From NCBI RefSeq assembly GCF_021513275.1, contig NZ_CP090978.1, forward strand, positions 2,108,001-2,172,000: 64,000 bases of DNA, read 5' to 3'. Of the stretch, positions 31,630 to 40,397 are shown one piece after another. This DNA comes from Paenibacillus hexagrammi (GTDB lineage Bacteria; Bacillota; Bacilli; Paenibacillales; NBRC-103111). The position numbers and the translations under genes are program-made. Below the pieces are notes generated by a model. It did no database searches and was not told the DNA's origin. It was given only the letters and a program-made list of their open reading frames with translations. Position 1 is the stretch's first letter. Each line of letters opens with the position of its first letter.

Positions 31630-31875
31630 TTGAAAATTCTCTGGTTGTTCATTTACAGCCTCATGTGCGGTGTGTTGTTAACGCTGTACACGAATATCCA
31701 CGATATGTCCAAATTTTTGTTTTCATTAGGTGCTCTATACGCTGGAATTCGTTTCTTTAGACGTTTTGAAGAGAAGGCGCACCGAATTTGGTTCATCGTT
31801 CTTTCCGTGGTCATTTATTTCATGTTGAGCCTAGGATTTGCCCTATACTCGTATTCGGGCAGCATAACTGGATAG
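31630..31875 (+). CDS. Small membrane protein of unknown function
   Basis: 81 residues with three hydrophobic segments (about 3-20, 28-42 and 53-75) and a charged RRFEEKAHR loop. Not recognised. TTG start at 31630 behind GGGAGCTGGAG. It follows rpe closely and is closed by a terminator, so it probably ends that operon. Confidence 0.7.
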   Translation: MKILWLFIYSLMCGVLLTLYTNIHDMSKFLFSLGALYAGIRFFRRFEEKAHRIWFIVLSVVIYFMLSLGFALYSYSGSITG

Positions 31876-31894
31876 AACTCGCATACATATAGTT

Positions 31895-31925
31895 ACAAGA
31901 GCGACATGCTCTTGTAGCTTTTTTT
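31895..31925 (+). terminator. Intrinsic terminator ending the rpe operon
   Basis: ACAAGAGC/GCTCTTGT stem, five-base loop, AGC, then TTTTTTT. Confidence 0.88.
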
Positions 31926-32036
31926 GCTTTCTGGAGACGGTTCTTACTAAGGAAGCAATCCATTTGAAAGCACGTTTTTGCGGTCTGGGCATATACTGTG
32001 ATGACGATGCAAGGAGCAGTGATGCAACCTGTGAAG

Positions 32037-32060
32037 CTTACTCTTTCGGAGTAAGTTTTC
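32037..32060 (+). other. Hairpin with short U tract upstream of spoVM
   Basis: CTTACTC-TTTCG-GAGTAAG followed by TTTTC, ending about 15 bases before the spoVM ribosome binding site. It could be a weak terminator, an attenuator or an mRNA-stabilising 5' hairpin. Confidence 0.4.
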
Positions 32061-32089
32061 TTTGCGAAAACTCTAAGGAGGGGTAGAAG

Positions 32090-32170
32090 ATGAAGTTCTA
32101 CACAATCAAGCTGCCAAAATTTTTGGGTGGATTCGTGAAGGCCGTACTTAACACATTCAGCAAAAACTAG
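32090..32170 (+). CDS. spoVM: Stage V sporulation protein M
   Basis: A 26-residue amphipathic peptide, MKFYTIKLPKFLGGFVKAVL then NTFSKN. In B. subtilis SpoVM recognises the curved forespore membrane and anchors the SpoIVA coat basement layer. It begins at ATG 32090 behind AAGGAGGGG. Its place just before rpmB and after rpe is the same as in B. subtilis. Confidence 0.95.
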   Translation: MKFYTIKLPKFLGGFVKAVLNTFSKN

Positions 32171-32197
32171 GCTAAGCGATACTTAACCCAGAAACGC

Positions 32198-32225
32198 AAA
32201 AAAAGCACCGGTTAGGTGCTTTTTG
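32198..32225. terminator. Bidirectional terminator between spoVM and rpmB
   Basis: Perfect stem AAAAGCACC/GGTGCTTTT flanked by an A run on the left and a T run on the right, between convergent genes. Confidence 0.88.
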
Positions 32226-32240
32226 TCTATCTTGCCGCGA

Positions 32241-32429
32241 TTAAACGCGAGTCACTTTACCGGACTTCAACGCACGTGTACTTACGTAGACACGTTTAGG
32301 TTTTCCATCAACGAGGATGCGAACCTTTTGAACGTTAACACCCCAAGTACGCTTGTTTTTATTGTTAGCGTGGGAAACGTGATTTCCAGTGCCTGGACTT
32401 TTACCTGTAATAAAGCATTTGCGGGACAT
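32241..32429 (-). CDS. rpmB: 50S ribosomal protein L28
   Basis: 62 residues beginning [20 protein letters not shown] and ending [13 protein letters not shown]. The start is set by AAGGAGGTG seven bases upstream on the minus strand; longer in-frame extensions are not supported. Divergent from yloU, as in B. subtilis. Confidence 0.95.
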   Translation of the reverse strand: MSRKCFITGKSPGTGNHVSHANNKNKRTWGVNVQKVRILVDGKPKRVYVSTRALKSGKVTRV

Positions 32430-32560
32430 GTTTGACACCTCCTTCGGCAGTATACAAAGCAGCCTGGGTGGCAAGCCTAAGCTTGACATGACAGCTTTCC
32501 TCATAGTTAGACTTGGCTTCTTCTATTCATGTGATGCAGCCAGAAAAAACATACTCAGAT

Positions 32561-32590
32561 ATAATAGCATAGCCCAGCAAGCCTAGTCAA
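32561..32590 (-). promoter_or_regulatory. Sigma-A promoter for rpmB
   Basis: On the minus strand TTGACT, 18-bp spacer, TATTAT, about 130 bases upstream of the rpmB start. The remaining untranslated leader shows no ribosomal-protein binding structure that I can recognise. Confidence 0.6.
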
Positions 32591-32606
32591 CGAGTTACCT
32601 GTATTT

Positions 32607-32789
32607 TTACCGTTTATTTATTGTTTATGTTATAGTAGAATGAAGATTAGTCCATAATCACTTACATAGAGAGTAAGATTAGGTTGCAAATGTCGAAATA
32701 CGTCGGTCAGGCCGGAATGCGAATGGATATGAATTCGCAGATACTGCGCGCAGCTTATTCGAAAGAAACACGTTTTCTTAAAGAAAACG
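32607..32789 (+). promoter_or_regulatory. Leader region of yloU (weak promoter and 5' hairpin)
   Basis: A possible promoter TTACCG, 18-bp spacer, TATAGT (32607-32636) lies back-to-back with the rpmB promoter. At 32771-32789 a perfect dyad CGTTTTCTT/AAGAAAACG sits just before the yloU ribosome binding site. With the rpmB promoter this accounts for the gap 32430-32807; no gene is seen there. Confidence 0.35.
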
Positions 32790-32807
32790 CGAAGGAGTTG
32801 TTATAGA

Positions 32808-33167
32808 ATGCCAATTGAAATCAGTACGGAATTTGGAAAAGTAACAGTTACCAATGAAGTGATTTCCACCTTAGCGGGTTCCGCCGCTCTAGAATGCTAT
32901 GGACTTGTTGGCATGGCAACAAGAAAACAGCTGAAGGATGGAATTGCCGAGCTGCTCGGAAGAGAGAATTTCAGCCGAGGCGTTGAGATCAGACGCGAGA
33001 ACGGCCGACTTGAAATTGATCTTTATATTATTGTCAGTTACGGAACCAAGATATCTGTCGTTGCCAGCAATGTGCAAACGAAGGTTAAGTATATTTTAAA
33101 TGACGTCGTGGGTCTTCATGTGGACGATGTAAATATATTTGTTCAAGGTGTTCGTGTGGCCAAATAG
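32808..33167 (+). CDS. yloU: Asp23/Gls24 family envelope stress protein YloU
   Basis: 119-residue Asp23/Gls24 (DUF322) protein. Relatives are membrane-associated via AmaP in staphylococci and linked to envelope stress; the role of YloU is not settled. The GKVTVTNEVISTLAGSAALECYGLVGM start and the YGTKISVVASNVQ segment are typical. It precedes fakA as in B. subtilis. Confidence 0.92.
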   Translation: MPIEISTEFGKVTVTNEVISTLAGSAALECYGLVGMATRKQLKDGIAELLGRENFSRGVEIRRENGRLEIDLYIIVSYGTKISVVASNVQTKVKYILNDVVGLHVDDVNIFVQGVRVAK

Positions 33168-33194
33168 CCCTGTAACCAGGAAGGAGAATACGCT

Positions 33195-34948
33195 TTGAGT
33201 AAGCGCTTTATTTCAATAAATGGAAATGACTTCGCCGCCATGGTCTTTGCGGGAGCGGATAACCTGAATCGGAATGTGGATCGGGTTAATGGACTTAATG
33301 TCTTTCCCGTTCCTGATGGAGATACCGGCACCAACATGAATTTGACCATCACCTCAGGCGTTGAGGAACTGAAGAAGAAGCCATCCCCTCATATTGGGAA
33401 AGCAGCTGACGCGTTGTCCAAAGGGTTATTGATGGGTGCCAGAGGAAACTCAGGCGTTATTTTGTCCCAGTTATTTCGCGGTTTCGCTAAATATGTTCAT
33501 GACTTGGAAAGTGTGAATGTCCAGCAGTTCGCAGCCGCTTTGCAGCAGGGCGTGGATACGGCATATAAGGCCGTAGTAAAGCCTGTTGAAGGTACAATCT
33601 TAACTGTATCCAAAGAAGCGGCCAAGCATGCCGTTCAATACCGCCGCGGGGGCGACATATTGGATCTAATGCTAGAGGTATTGAGTAAAGCCAAGGAAGC
33701 CCTCGCACGGACACCTGAACAGCTTCCTGTCCTCAAGCAAGTCGGTGTTGTGGATGCCGGGGGACAAGGGCTTGTATGCGTGTATGAAGGATTTGTTGCA
33801 GCCCTTCGGGGGAAGTGGACTATGATAGCGATGACTTTGCTTCCATGGATACGACACTAAGTGGTGTCTCTGCGGTTTCTACGCTTCAATTAGCGAAAGA
33901 AGCTCATGCTCATCTGCCTGCGCAGGCGCATTTGGCTACAGATGATATAGAGTTCGGTTACTGCACAGAGTTCATGTTAACGATTCAAGCGGTGAAAGTG
34001 AAGGGTTATGATTTCAATGAAGGACGGTTTCGCGAGCAGCTAAGCAAGCTGGGGGATTCCTTACTTGTGGTTGCGGATGACGAGCTCGTTAAGGTTCATA
34101 TCCATGCAGAATACCCAGGCGAAGTCATGAATCAAGCTATGAAATACGGTGCACTTAGTCGGATCAAAATTGAAAATATGCGGGATCAGCATACACACAT
34201 TTTAGAAGATGCTGACTTGGTCGGACATGTATCGGCAGACGCTCCGGAGCTTGCTGTTGAAGAAATCAAGGCGCCAGCAGCTCCAAGTAAGCCTTATGGC
34301 TTCGTAGCTGTTGCAATGGGGAGCGGAATTACGGACATTTTCTCGAGTGTGGGCGTTGATGTAGTCCTCTCCGGCGGACAAACGATGAACCCAAGTACGG
34401 AAGATATCGTGAATGCCGTCAAGCATATTGATGCCGCGACCGTGTATGTGCTTCCGAATAACTCCAACATTATTCTTGCAGCCCAACAAGCTGCGGAATT
34501 AGTGGAGGACAAGCGGCTAGTTGTCATCCCGACGAAATCGATACCGCAAGGACTTGCTGCGATACTGGCATTCCAGGACAAAGCAGACGCTGCCTCTAAT
34601 ACGGAAGCAATGTCTGCTGCTTTAAAGAAAGTGAAATCCGGTCAGGTCACTTATGCGGTGCGGGACACGAACATGGATGGCATTGAAATCAAGCAGGGAG
34701 ACTTCATTGGGATCGAAGACGGTAAAATCGTTAGCTCCCATGCCAACCTCATGGATGCTTGCAAAAAGCTTCTTCAGGTCATGATTGAAGATGGAAGTGA
34801 AATCGTTACGATCTTAACCGGTGAAGAAGCTAAAACTGAAGAAACGGAATTGCTCGAAGCTTTCATACAAGAAAAATTCCCGGAAATGGAAATAGAGCTT
34901 CATCCAGGTGGACAACCGCTGTATGCGTACATTTTTTCAGTGGAGTAA
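33195..34948 (+). CDS. fakA: Fatty acid kinase FakA (DAK2 domain, YloV), one apparent frameshift
   Basis: ATP-binding subunit that phosphorylates fatty acids presented by FakB proteins, feeding them to PlsX/PlsY for phospholipid synthesis. The N-terminal DAK2 domain has the metal-binding FPVPDGDTGTNMNLT near residue 37. The frame breaks in GGGGG at 33808-33812; one more G gives ALRGEVDYDSDDFASMDTTLSG. The middle and C-terminal DegV-like domains then run to 34948, about 584 residues. It starts at TTG 33195 behind AAGGAG. The next gene encodes a DegV/FakB protein, a fitting partner. Confidence 0.92.
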
Positions 34949-34972
34949 AACGTATAAACGGGAGGGAAGCCG

Positions 34973-35833
34973 TTGAATTCTATTCGTATTGTAACGGACA
35001 GCACCGCTGATATTCCATTGGAAGTAAGGCAAGCTTTGAATATTGAAATGGTGCCGTTGAAAATTTCATTTGGTGACGAACAATATCTCGATGCAGTTTC
35101 GCTGCAGTCCGATCAGTTTTATGACAAGCTGAAAGCATCGTCCCATTTTCCAAGAACATCACAGCCGTCAACAGATGAATTTTTATCCGTATACAAACGG
35201 CTAGCTTTAGAGCCTGGGACTCAGGTTCTTTCTATCCATTTGTCCTCAGCGCTTAGCGGAACGTTTCAGTCGGCTAGCATTGCAAGCATGATGCTCGAAG
35301 AAGAGACAGGTGTCAAGGTTCATGTGCTCGACTCACGGTCAGCATCCTACGGGATCGGAGCGTTAGTCGTGTATGCGGCGGAAGCGGCTCGAGATGGACA
35401 GAGTGTGGAACAAATCATAGAACGAATCCAGCTCATGAGAGAGAACTTTTACATTTATTTTTTGGTAGATACGCTGGAGTTCTTGCAAAAAGGCGGTCGA
35501 ATCGGCAAGGCCTCCGCTTTATTCGGTTCCCTGCTGAATATTAAACCGATTCTTTCCATTGACTCTGAAGGAGAAGTAACGGCTGTAGATAAGGTTCGCG
35601 GCTCTAAAAAGGCCATTGCTCGTATTATGGAGCTGTTGGATGCGGATTTATCCGGACGAAGCATTCGCAAGCTCTACATTGCGCATGCGAATAACGGGGA
35701 AGGGGCAGAGCTGCTGCGGGAGGCGATTGCGGAGCGGTTCGGCGAGATGCAGGTCGAGTACGTTATTTTAGGGCCTGTTATTGGCGCTCATGCCGGTCCG
35801 GGGACAATCGCAGCCTTTGTCAGCGCGGTGTAA
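34973..35833 (+). CDS. DegV family fatty acid-binding protein (FakB-like)
   Basis: 286-residue DegV protein. The family binds a single fatty acid and, as FakB, presents it to FakA. The N-terminal IVTDSTADIP, the central SSALSGTFQSA segment around residue 92 and the late AHAGPGT motif are family landmarks. TTG 34973 follows GGGAGG. In B. subtilis this position holds sdaAB-sdaAA, so FakA and a FakB-like gene adjacent here suggests a functional pair. Confidence 0.93.
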   Translation: MNSIRIVTDSTADIPLEVRQALNIEMVPLKISFGDEQYLDAVSLQSDQFYDKLKASSHFPRTSQPSTDEFLSVYKRLALEPGTQVLSIHLSSALSGTFQSASIASMMLEEETGVKVHVLDSRSASYGIGALVVYAAEAARDGQSVEQIIERIQLMRENFYIYFLVDTLEFLQKGGRIGKASALFGSLLNIKPILSIDSEGEVTAVDKVRGSKKAIARIMELLDADLSGRSIRKLYIAHANNGEGAELLREAIAERFGEMQVEYVILGPVIGAHAGPGTIAAFVSAV

Positions 35834-35839
35834 TGAAAG

Positions 35840-37885
35840 ATGAGTTTACATGTAAAAGAAGTTCGTGAAGTCCATGGAGTAGGAGCTCAAAAAGCAGTTG
35901 AGCTCGCCTCCATGGGCATTTTTACAGTTATGGATTTATTGGAATACGTTCCATACCGCTATGAAGATTACACGGTACGAGAGCTGGCAAGTGTCAAAGA
36001 TGGTGAACGTATCACTGTACAAGGGGTCATTGTAGGAGAACCAGTGCTTCAGCGATTCAGCGGAAAAACCCGCCTCTCTTGCAGAGTGATGGTGGATCAG
36101 TTTCTGCTCAATGCGGTATGGTTTAACCGACATTTTCTGAAGGACCGCTTACGGCCCCAGCAGGAAATCGTACTCACTGGCAAATGGGACGGCAAGCGCA
36201 GGCAATTGTCCGTGTCCGACTCGGAGTTCCCCGGACAAGCTGCCTCCAAGACCGGCACGGTCCAGCCGGTCTATTCCATAGCAGGCACGCTCACTCAAAA
36301 GTGGATGCGGAAGGTGATTCAGCAGGCGCTAGCGCAGTACAGCGATGAGGTAGAGGAAGTGCTGCCGGAATCGTTGACCGGCAGATACGGGTTCATGCCG
36401 CGCGGCAAGGCTCTAGCCGTCATCCACACGCCGAGCGGCGTGGAGGAAGGCAAGCAGGCGCGCCGGCGGATGGTGTACGAGGAGCTGTTCCTGTTCCAGC
36501 TCAAGCTTCAAGCTTACCGCGCGGTCACCCGCAGCCGCTCGGACGGGGTCAAGCAGCAGGTCGACCTGCCTGCTGTACGCGCATTCGTGCGCGCGCTGCC
36601 CTTCCAGTTGACGGAGTCGCAGAAGAAGGTCGTTGCCGAGATCCTGCATGATATGCAGGAGCCTTACTGCATGAACCGGCTGCTGCAGGGCGACGTCGGG
36701 GCAGGGAAAACAGTCGTCGCGGCTATCGCGCTTTTTGCGACTGTGAAGGCAGGCCTCCAGGGAGCGCTGATGGTGCCAACCGAAATATTAGCTGAGCAGC
36801 ACAAAAAATCGCTCGATAGGCTGTATGAGCCTTACGGACTGCAGGTGGCCTTGCTGACAGGCAGCTCGACAGACCGACAGCGAAGGGATCTGTTGGCCTC
36901 CCTGCAGATGGGGCTAATCGACGTTATTGTAGGCACTCATGCACTTATTCAAGAGGATGTATATTTCCGCCAACTAGGACTGGTTGTAACGGATGAGCAG
37001 CACCGCTTTGGTGTCAATCAACGCAGCATCTTGAGACGTAAAGGCATGAATCCCGATGTGCTCACGATGACCGCGACACCGATTCCTCGAACTCTAGCTA
37101 TCACGGCTTTTGGAGATATGGATGTATCGACTATTAAAGAGCTTCCCAAGGGTCGTAAGCCGATCAAAACCTATTCGGTCCATCATTCTATGCTCGAGCG
37201 GGTGCTCAGCTTTATAGACAGGGAAGTGTCGGCTGGCAGACAAGCTTACGTCATTTGTCCGTTAATTGAAGAATCAGAGAAGCTGGACGTTCAGAATGCC
37301 ATTGACGTACATATTCAATTACAGCAGCATTTTCCAAGTATGAGCATTGGTCTTCTTCACGGTCGAATGAGCGCGCAGGAGAAGGAAGCTGTCATGCAGG
37401 CGTTCAAGGAAGGCCTTGTGAAAACGCTGGTGTCGACGACAGTCATCGAGGTTGGTGTCGATGTGCCGAACGCAACGCTAATGGTCGTGTATGATGCGGA
37501 CCGCTTTGGCCTGTCTCAGCTGCATCAATTGCGTGGACGCGTAGGAAGAGGAGAACATCAGTCTTATTGCGTCTTGATTGCAGATCCCAAAACGGAGGTT
37601 GGCAAAGAGCGCATGAAAGCGATGACGGATACGTCGGACGGCTTCGAAATTGCCCGCCGCGACCTCGAGCTGAGAGGTCCAGGTGATTTTTTCGGAACAA
37701 AGCAAAGCGGTGTACCGGATTTTCGGATCGCCGATATGATGGTTGATTTCGAGGTCATGGAACAGGCTCGTGACGATGCGGCGGAGTTGGTGTCGGCATC
37801 GTCCTTCTGGACCGGAGCTGAATATACGCAGCTCAGAGCCTATTTGCAGAGGACGCAGGTGTTTGATAATGAAGTGCTCGACTAA
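35840..37885 (+). CDS. recG: ATP-dependent DNA helicase RecG
   Basis: Remodels branched DNA and reverses stalled forks. The wedge/OB domain is about residues 60-150. Walker A GDVGAGKT is near 283, the DEQH box near 384 and motif III TATPIPRT near 410. The C-terminal TRG motif region (HQLRGRVGRG) is near 555. 681 residues, full length. It ends the ylo-type block and is followed by a terminator. Confidence 0.96.
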   Translation: MSLHVKEVREVHGVGAQKAVELASMGIFTVMDLLEYVPYRYEDYTVRELASVKDGERITVQGVIVGEPVLQRFSGKTRLSCRVMVDQFLLNAVWFNRHFLKDRLRPQQEIVLTGKWDGKRRQLSVSDSEFPGQAASKTGTVQPVYSIAGTLTQKWMRKVIQQALAQYSDEVEEVLPESLTGRYGFMPRGKALAVIHTPSGVEEGKQARRRMVYEELFLFQLKLQAYRAVTRSRSDGVKQQVDLPAVRAFVRALPFQLTESQKKVVAEILHDMQEPYCMNRLLQGDVGAGKTVVAAIALFATVKAGLQGALMVPTEILAEQHKKSLDRLYEPYGLQVALLTGSSTDRQRRDLLASLQMGLIDVIVGTHALIQEDVYFRQLGLVVTDEQHRFGVNQRSILRRKGMNPDVLTMTATPIPRTLAITAFGDMDVSTIKELPKGRKPIKTYSVHHSMLERVLSFIDREVSAGRQAYVICPLIEESEKLDVQNAIDVHIQLQQHFPSMSIGLLHGRMSAQEKEAVMQAFKEGLVKTLVSTTVIEVGVDVPNATLMVVYDADRFGLSQLHQLRGRVGRGEHQSYCVLIADPKTEVGKERMKAMTDTSDGFEIARRDLELRGPGDFFGTKQSGVPDFRIADMMVDFEVMEQARDDAAELVSASSFWTGAEYTQLRAYLQRTQVFDNEVLD

Positions 37886-37929
37886 TGTCGGACATCCCTA
37901 GAACTAATGGAATTTCAATAATTTTCAAG

Positions 37930-37979
37930 GAGACAGAATTCATCTGCGATTGACAGATGAGAGTCTGTCTCTTTGTTTG
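37930..37979 (+). terminator. Intrinsic terminator after recG
   Basis: GAGACAGA...CATCTG / CAGATG...TCTGTCTC imperfect stem followed by TTTGTTTGT. Confidence 0.75.
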
Positions 37980-37983
37980 TCTC

Positions 37984-38457
37984 TCATTCAGATACTCGAA
38001 TTACAATACTCCCATATATTTCATCATCAACATACGCAACAAGTTTCCATAAGCCAGGGGAAGGGATGCTCATGAGGGTTGGTACTTGTGCATCTACACC
38101 TTCTGAACCATAAGCGATTGCATAATTTTCAACAATGGTAAGTGGTCTTGCCCCTTGTGTACTTGCTGTTAATTTAAACGTTCCTTTGACCAACTTCTTC
38201 TGGTCTCCCCACAAAAACCAGTGAACACCTTTTTGTTTCCCTGCAATAAAAGCAGTATCCAAAATACCTATCTTTGCTGGTTGTCCAACCATTGTTCTTT
38301 CTCCTACGCTAAATATAGGGCTAGTTTTCCACTCTTGTTCATGAACATTTGCTTGGTTGGAAACTTTATTGTTATTCCAGTTTATGTGGATTAATAATGA
38401 GAATAGCAAGCTTACTACAAACAATGAACCAATCAAGATATCATTTTTCTTCATCAT
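37984..38457 (-). CDS. Membrane-anchored protein, possibly DUF4871 family
   Basis: About 157 residues with one N-terminal hydrophobic anchor (ILIGSLFVVSLLFSLLIHI) and an extracytoplasmic part containing GVHWFLWGD and PSPGLWKLVAYVDDEIYGSIVI. This pattern resembles DUF4871 proteins of Bacillus, which is a judgement by eye. The start is ATG 38457 or 38454 behind GGGAGGGG. Function unknown. Confidence 0.75.
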   Translation of the reverse strand: MMKKNDILIGSLFVVSLLFSLLIHINWNNNKVSNQANVHEQEWKTSPIFSVGERTMVGQPAKIGILDTAFIAGKQKGVHWFLWGDQKKLVKGTFKLTASTQGARPLTIVENYAIAYGSEGVDAQVPTLMSIPSPGLWKLVAYVDDEIYGSIVIRVSE

Positions 38458-38632
38458 TCCCCTCCCTTGAATTATGGGTTTCATGAGCACTTAATTATTG
38501 TACGACACCTATTCATGGTAGTTGCGTTGTCTTGACTTGACCATCTCTCCATCCTCATCGGTTATGGGCAACGCATTCGTGTGAATTAAGGCAGTATTTG
38601 ACCCTGCTTGCAATCCCTCTTATGATGGAAAT

Positions 38633-38929
38633 GTGATGCCTAAAGGATTGGGGGACGAAAGATTGACTTTATTTTATATATATCTAATAGCCATCAATTT
38701 TTTTACATTTATTGAGATGGGACATGATAAAGCGCAAGCCAAAAAAGGCGGACGCAGAGTGCCGGAAAAACGGTTATTTTTATTGGCGGCTTTCGGGGGA
38801 GCCATTGGCGGTTGGCTTGGCATGCGAGCATGGCGTCATAAGACCAAACATAGTTCCTTTGTCTATGGCTTTCCGCTGTTGATTGCGCTCAATGCGATTT
38901 GCGTTATTTTAATAGCTATGTATGTGTAG
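38633..38929 (+). CDS. DUF1294 family membrane protein
   Basis: 98 residues with two hydrophobic regions and the DUF1294 pattern DKAQAKKGGRRVPEKRLFLLAAFGGAIGGWLGM-RHKTKH. Function unknown. The start may be GTG 38633 or TTG 38663; TTG has GGGGGACG upstream. Confidence 0.85.
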   Translation: MMPKGLGDERLTLFYIYLIAINFFTFIEMGHDKAQAKKGGRRVPEKRLFLLAAFGGAIGGWLGMRAWRHKTKHSSFVYGFPLLIALNAICVILIAMYV

Positions 38930-39090
38930 CTTGATGCGTTACCATCGAACGAATGAGAGTCATGAGGCAGCTAGTTCTTGGTTTGGGGAGTCGTAGTGAT
39001 AGGTTGCTTTATTTCAAAAAGCGTAACGGTCAGTTTCACGATGGAAACTCATAGTATAAGTACATGTCGAGAAATCGGAGGTGCTTAGGC

Positions 39091-39377
39091 ATGAGTTATC
39101 TAAAGTATGGAATTGATCCGTTCTCGTTGAGCGAGTGAAGGTGAAATTGAAAAATCCCCAAACGAAGGAACGCGTGAAGCTGCTGCTGCAGGATGTAACG
39201 AAAGCAGATTTGCAAAGCAGAGCAAAGGTGCGGCAATTGCTTGGCAAAGCAGGGCAACTATTGGACGAGAAGCTGAGTGAGAGCCAAAGCTCAACAATCA
39301 TTGATACGATTATCGGCTTAAAAATCGATCCATCCAATACGTTTCATTTGATTAAGCTGTGGGCTATGTTTCGCTAA
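39091..39377 (+). CDS. Stage VI sporulation protein F-like protein, one apparent frameshift
   Basis: Probable member of the SpoVIF family, needed for late coat assembly in Bacillus. Translation starts at ATG 39091 behind GGAGGTG (MSYLKYGIDP). One base must be added in TTCTC at 39121-39125 to continue as FLVERVKVKLKNPQTKERVKLLLQDVTKADLQ. The rest reads to 39377 and ends IDPSNTFHLIKLWAMFR. Restored length is about 95 residues. The family call is by resemblance and moderately sure. Confidence 0.72.
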
Positions 39378-39474
39378 ATGCTGCATAAGGAAAAGCGTAA
39401 CTATGACAGACATTAGACTACGCCAACGCATAGGTATGAGTATAAACATTAGCTCAATCATAAGGCAGGGCTGT

Positions 39475-39516
39475 GTGCTGACTTCCGAAGACTATTCGGC
39501 TGGTCGGCACTTTTTT
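39475..39516 (+). terminator. Intrinsic terminator after the spoVIF-like gene
   Basis: GTGCTGAC/GTCGGCAC stem with one G-U pair, a larger loop, then TTTTTT. It lies in the 318-bp gap before the SRAP gene; apart from the SRAP promoter I see nothing else there. Confidence 0.72.
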
Positions 39517-39645
39517 ATGCTGGTTTTTTGAGCTGGTAACGAAGCCGTGAGACTAACGATAGAGTGTTGTGAGGGATCTGATTAAGGGGTTAGATTCAGC
39601 CCTCGTGATTCGAATGCTGTCACGAATTGACGCAAACGATTGTTT

Positions 39646-39673
39646 TTCACATAATGAAGGATAGTGTTATACT
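39646..39673 (+). promoter_or_regulatory. Sigma-A promoter for the SRAP gene
   Basis: TTCACA, 16-bp spacer, TATACT, ending 23 bases before the GTG start. Confidence 0.5.
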
Positions 39674-39696
39674 CTTTCAGGACGGAGGTGATACCC

Positions 39697-40377
39697 GTGT
39701 GTGGACGTTATACCATTACCGTAACCTTGGAGGAACTGATTCTAAGGTATCATATTGATTCTGTAACCACTCCCTATCATCGGCCCAAGTACAATGTGGC
39801 ACCAGGACAGCTTGTCATGGCCATTGTAAATGATGGAGAGAAGAACAGACTCGGAGAATTAAAGTGGGGGCTTATACCCGGATGGGCCAAGGATGAGAAG
39901 ATCGCCTACCAGACGATCAATGCCAGGGCGGAGACGCTTACGGACAAGCCGGCGTTTCGCGCTTCTTTTCAGAGAAAGCGTTGTTTGATCCCAGCGGATT
40001 CCTTTTATGAATGGAAGGGATCTGGCAAGCAAAAGCAACCGATGCGGATTGTTATGAAAAGCAGAACTTTGTTCAGCTTCGCAGGTTTGTTTGATACATG
40101 GGTTTCTCCGGAAGGAACCCGAATTTCAACCTGTTCGATTGTAACCACAACACCGAACCGGTTGGTTGCAGGAATTCATGACCGGATGCCTGTCATTTTG
40201 AATCCTGAGGATGAATCGATTTGGCTTAACCGCAGCCTCACTAATCCGTCAGAACTGCAGCATCTCCTTAAACCCTACCCAGAGGATGAGATGATGGCTT
40301 ATCCAGTTTCCAACAGGGTGGGCAATGTACGCAATGATGACGAACAATGTATTGAGGAATTGCAGCTTTTACTATAA
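39697..40377 (+). CDS. SOS response-associated peptidase (SRAP/YedK/HMCES)
   Basis: Binds abasic sites in single-stranded DNA and forms a thiazolidine crosslink through the N-terminal cysteine after Met removal. GTG 39697 is required so that Cys becomes residue 2 (MCGRYT); GGAGGTG is upstream. Other family landmarks are NVAPGQ, NARAET, CLIPADSFYEWK and the active-site histidine in GIHDRMPVIL. About 226 residues. No LexA box is visible upstream. Confidence 0.95.
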   Translation: MCGRYTITVTLEELILRYHIDSVTTPYHRPKYNVAPGQLVMAIVNDGEKNRLGELKWGLIPGWAKDEKIAYQTINARAETLTDKPAFRASFQRKRCLIPADSFYEWKGSGKQKQPMRIVMKSRTLFSFAGLFDTWVSPEGTRISTCSIVTTTPNRLVAGIHDRMPVILNPEDESIWLNRSLTNPSELQHLLKPYPEDEMMAYPVSNRVGNVRNDDEQCIEELQLLL

Positions 40378-40397
40378 ACCGCAGGGAGAGTACACGT

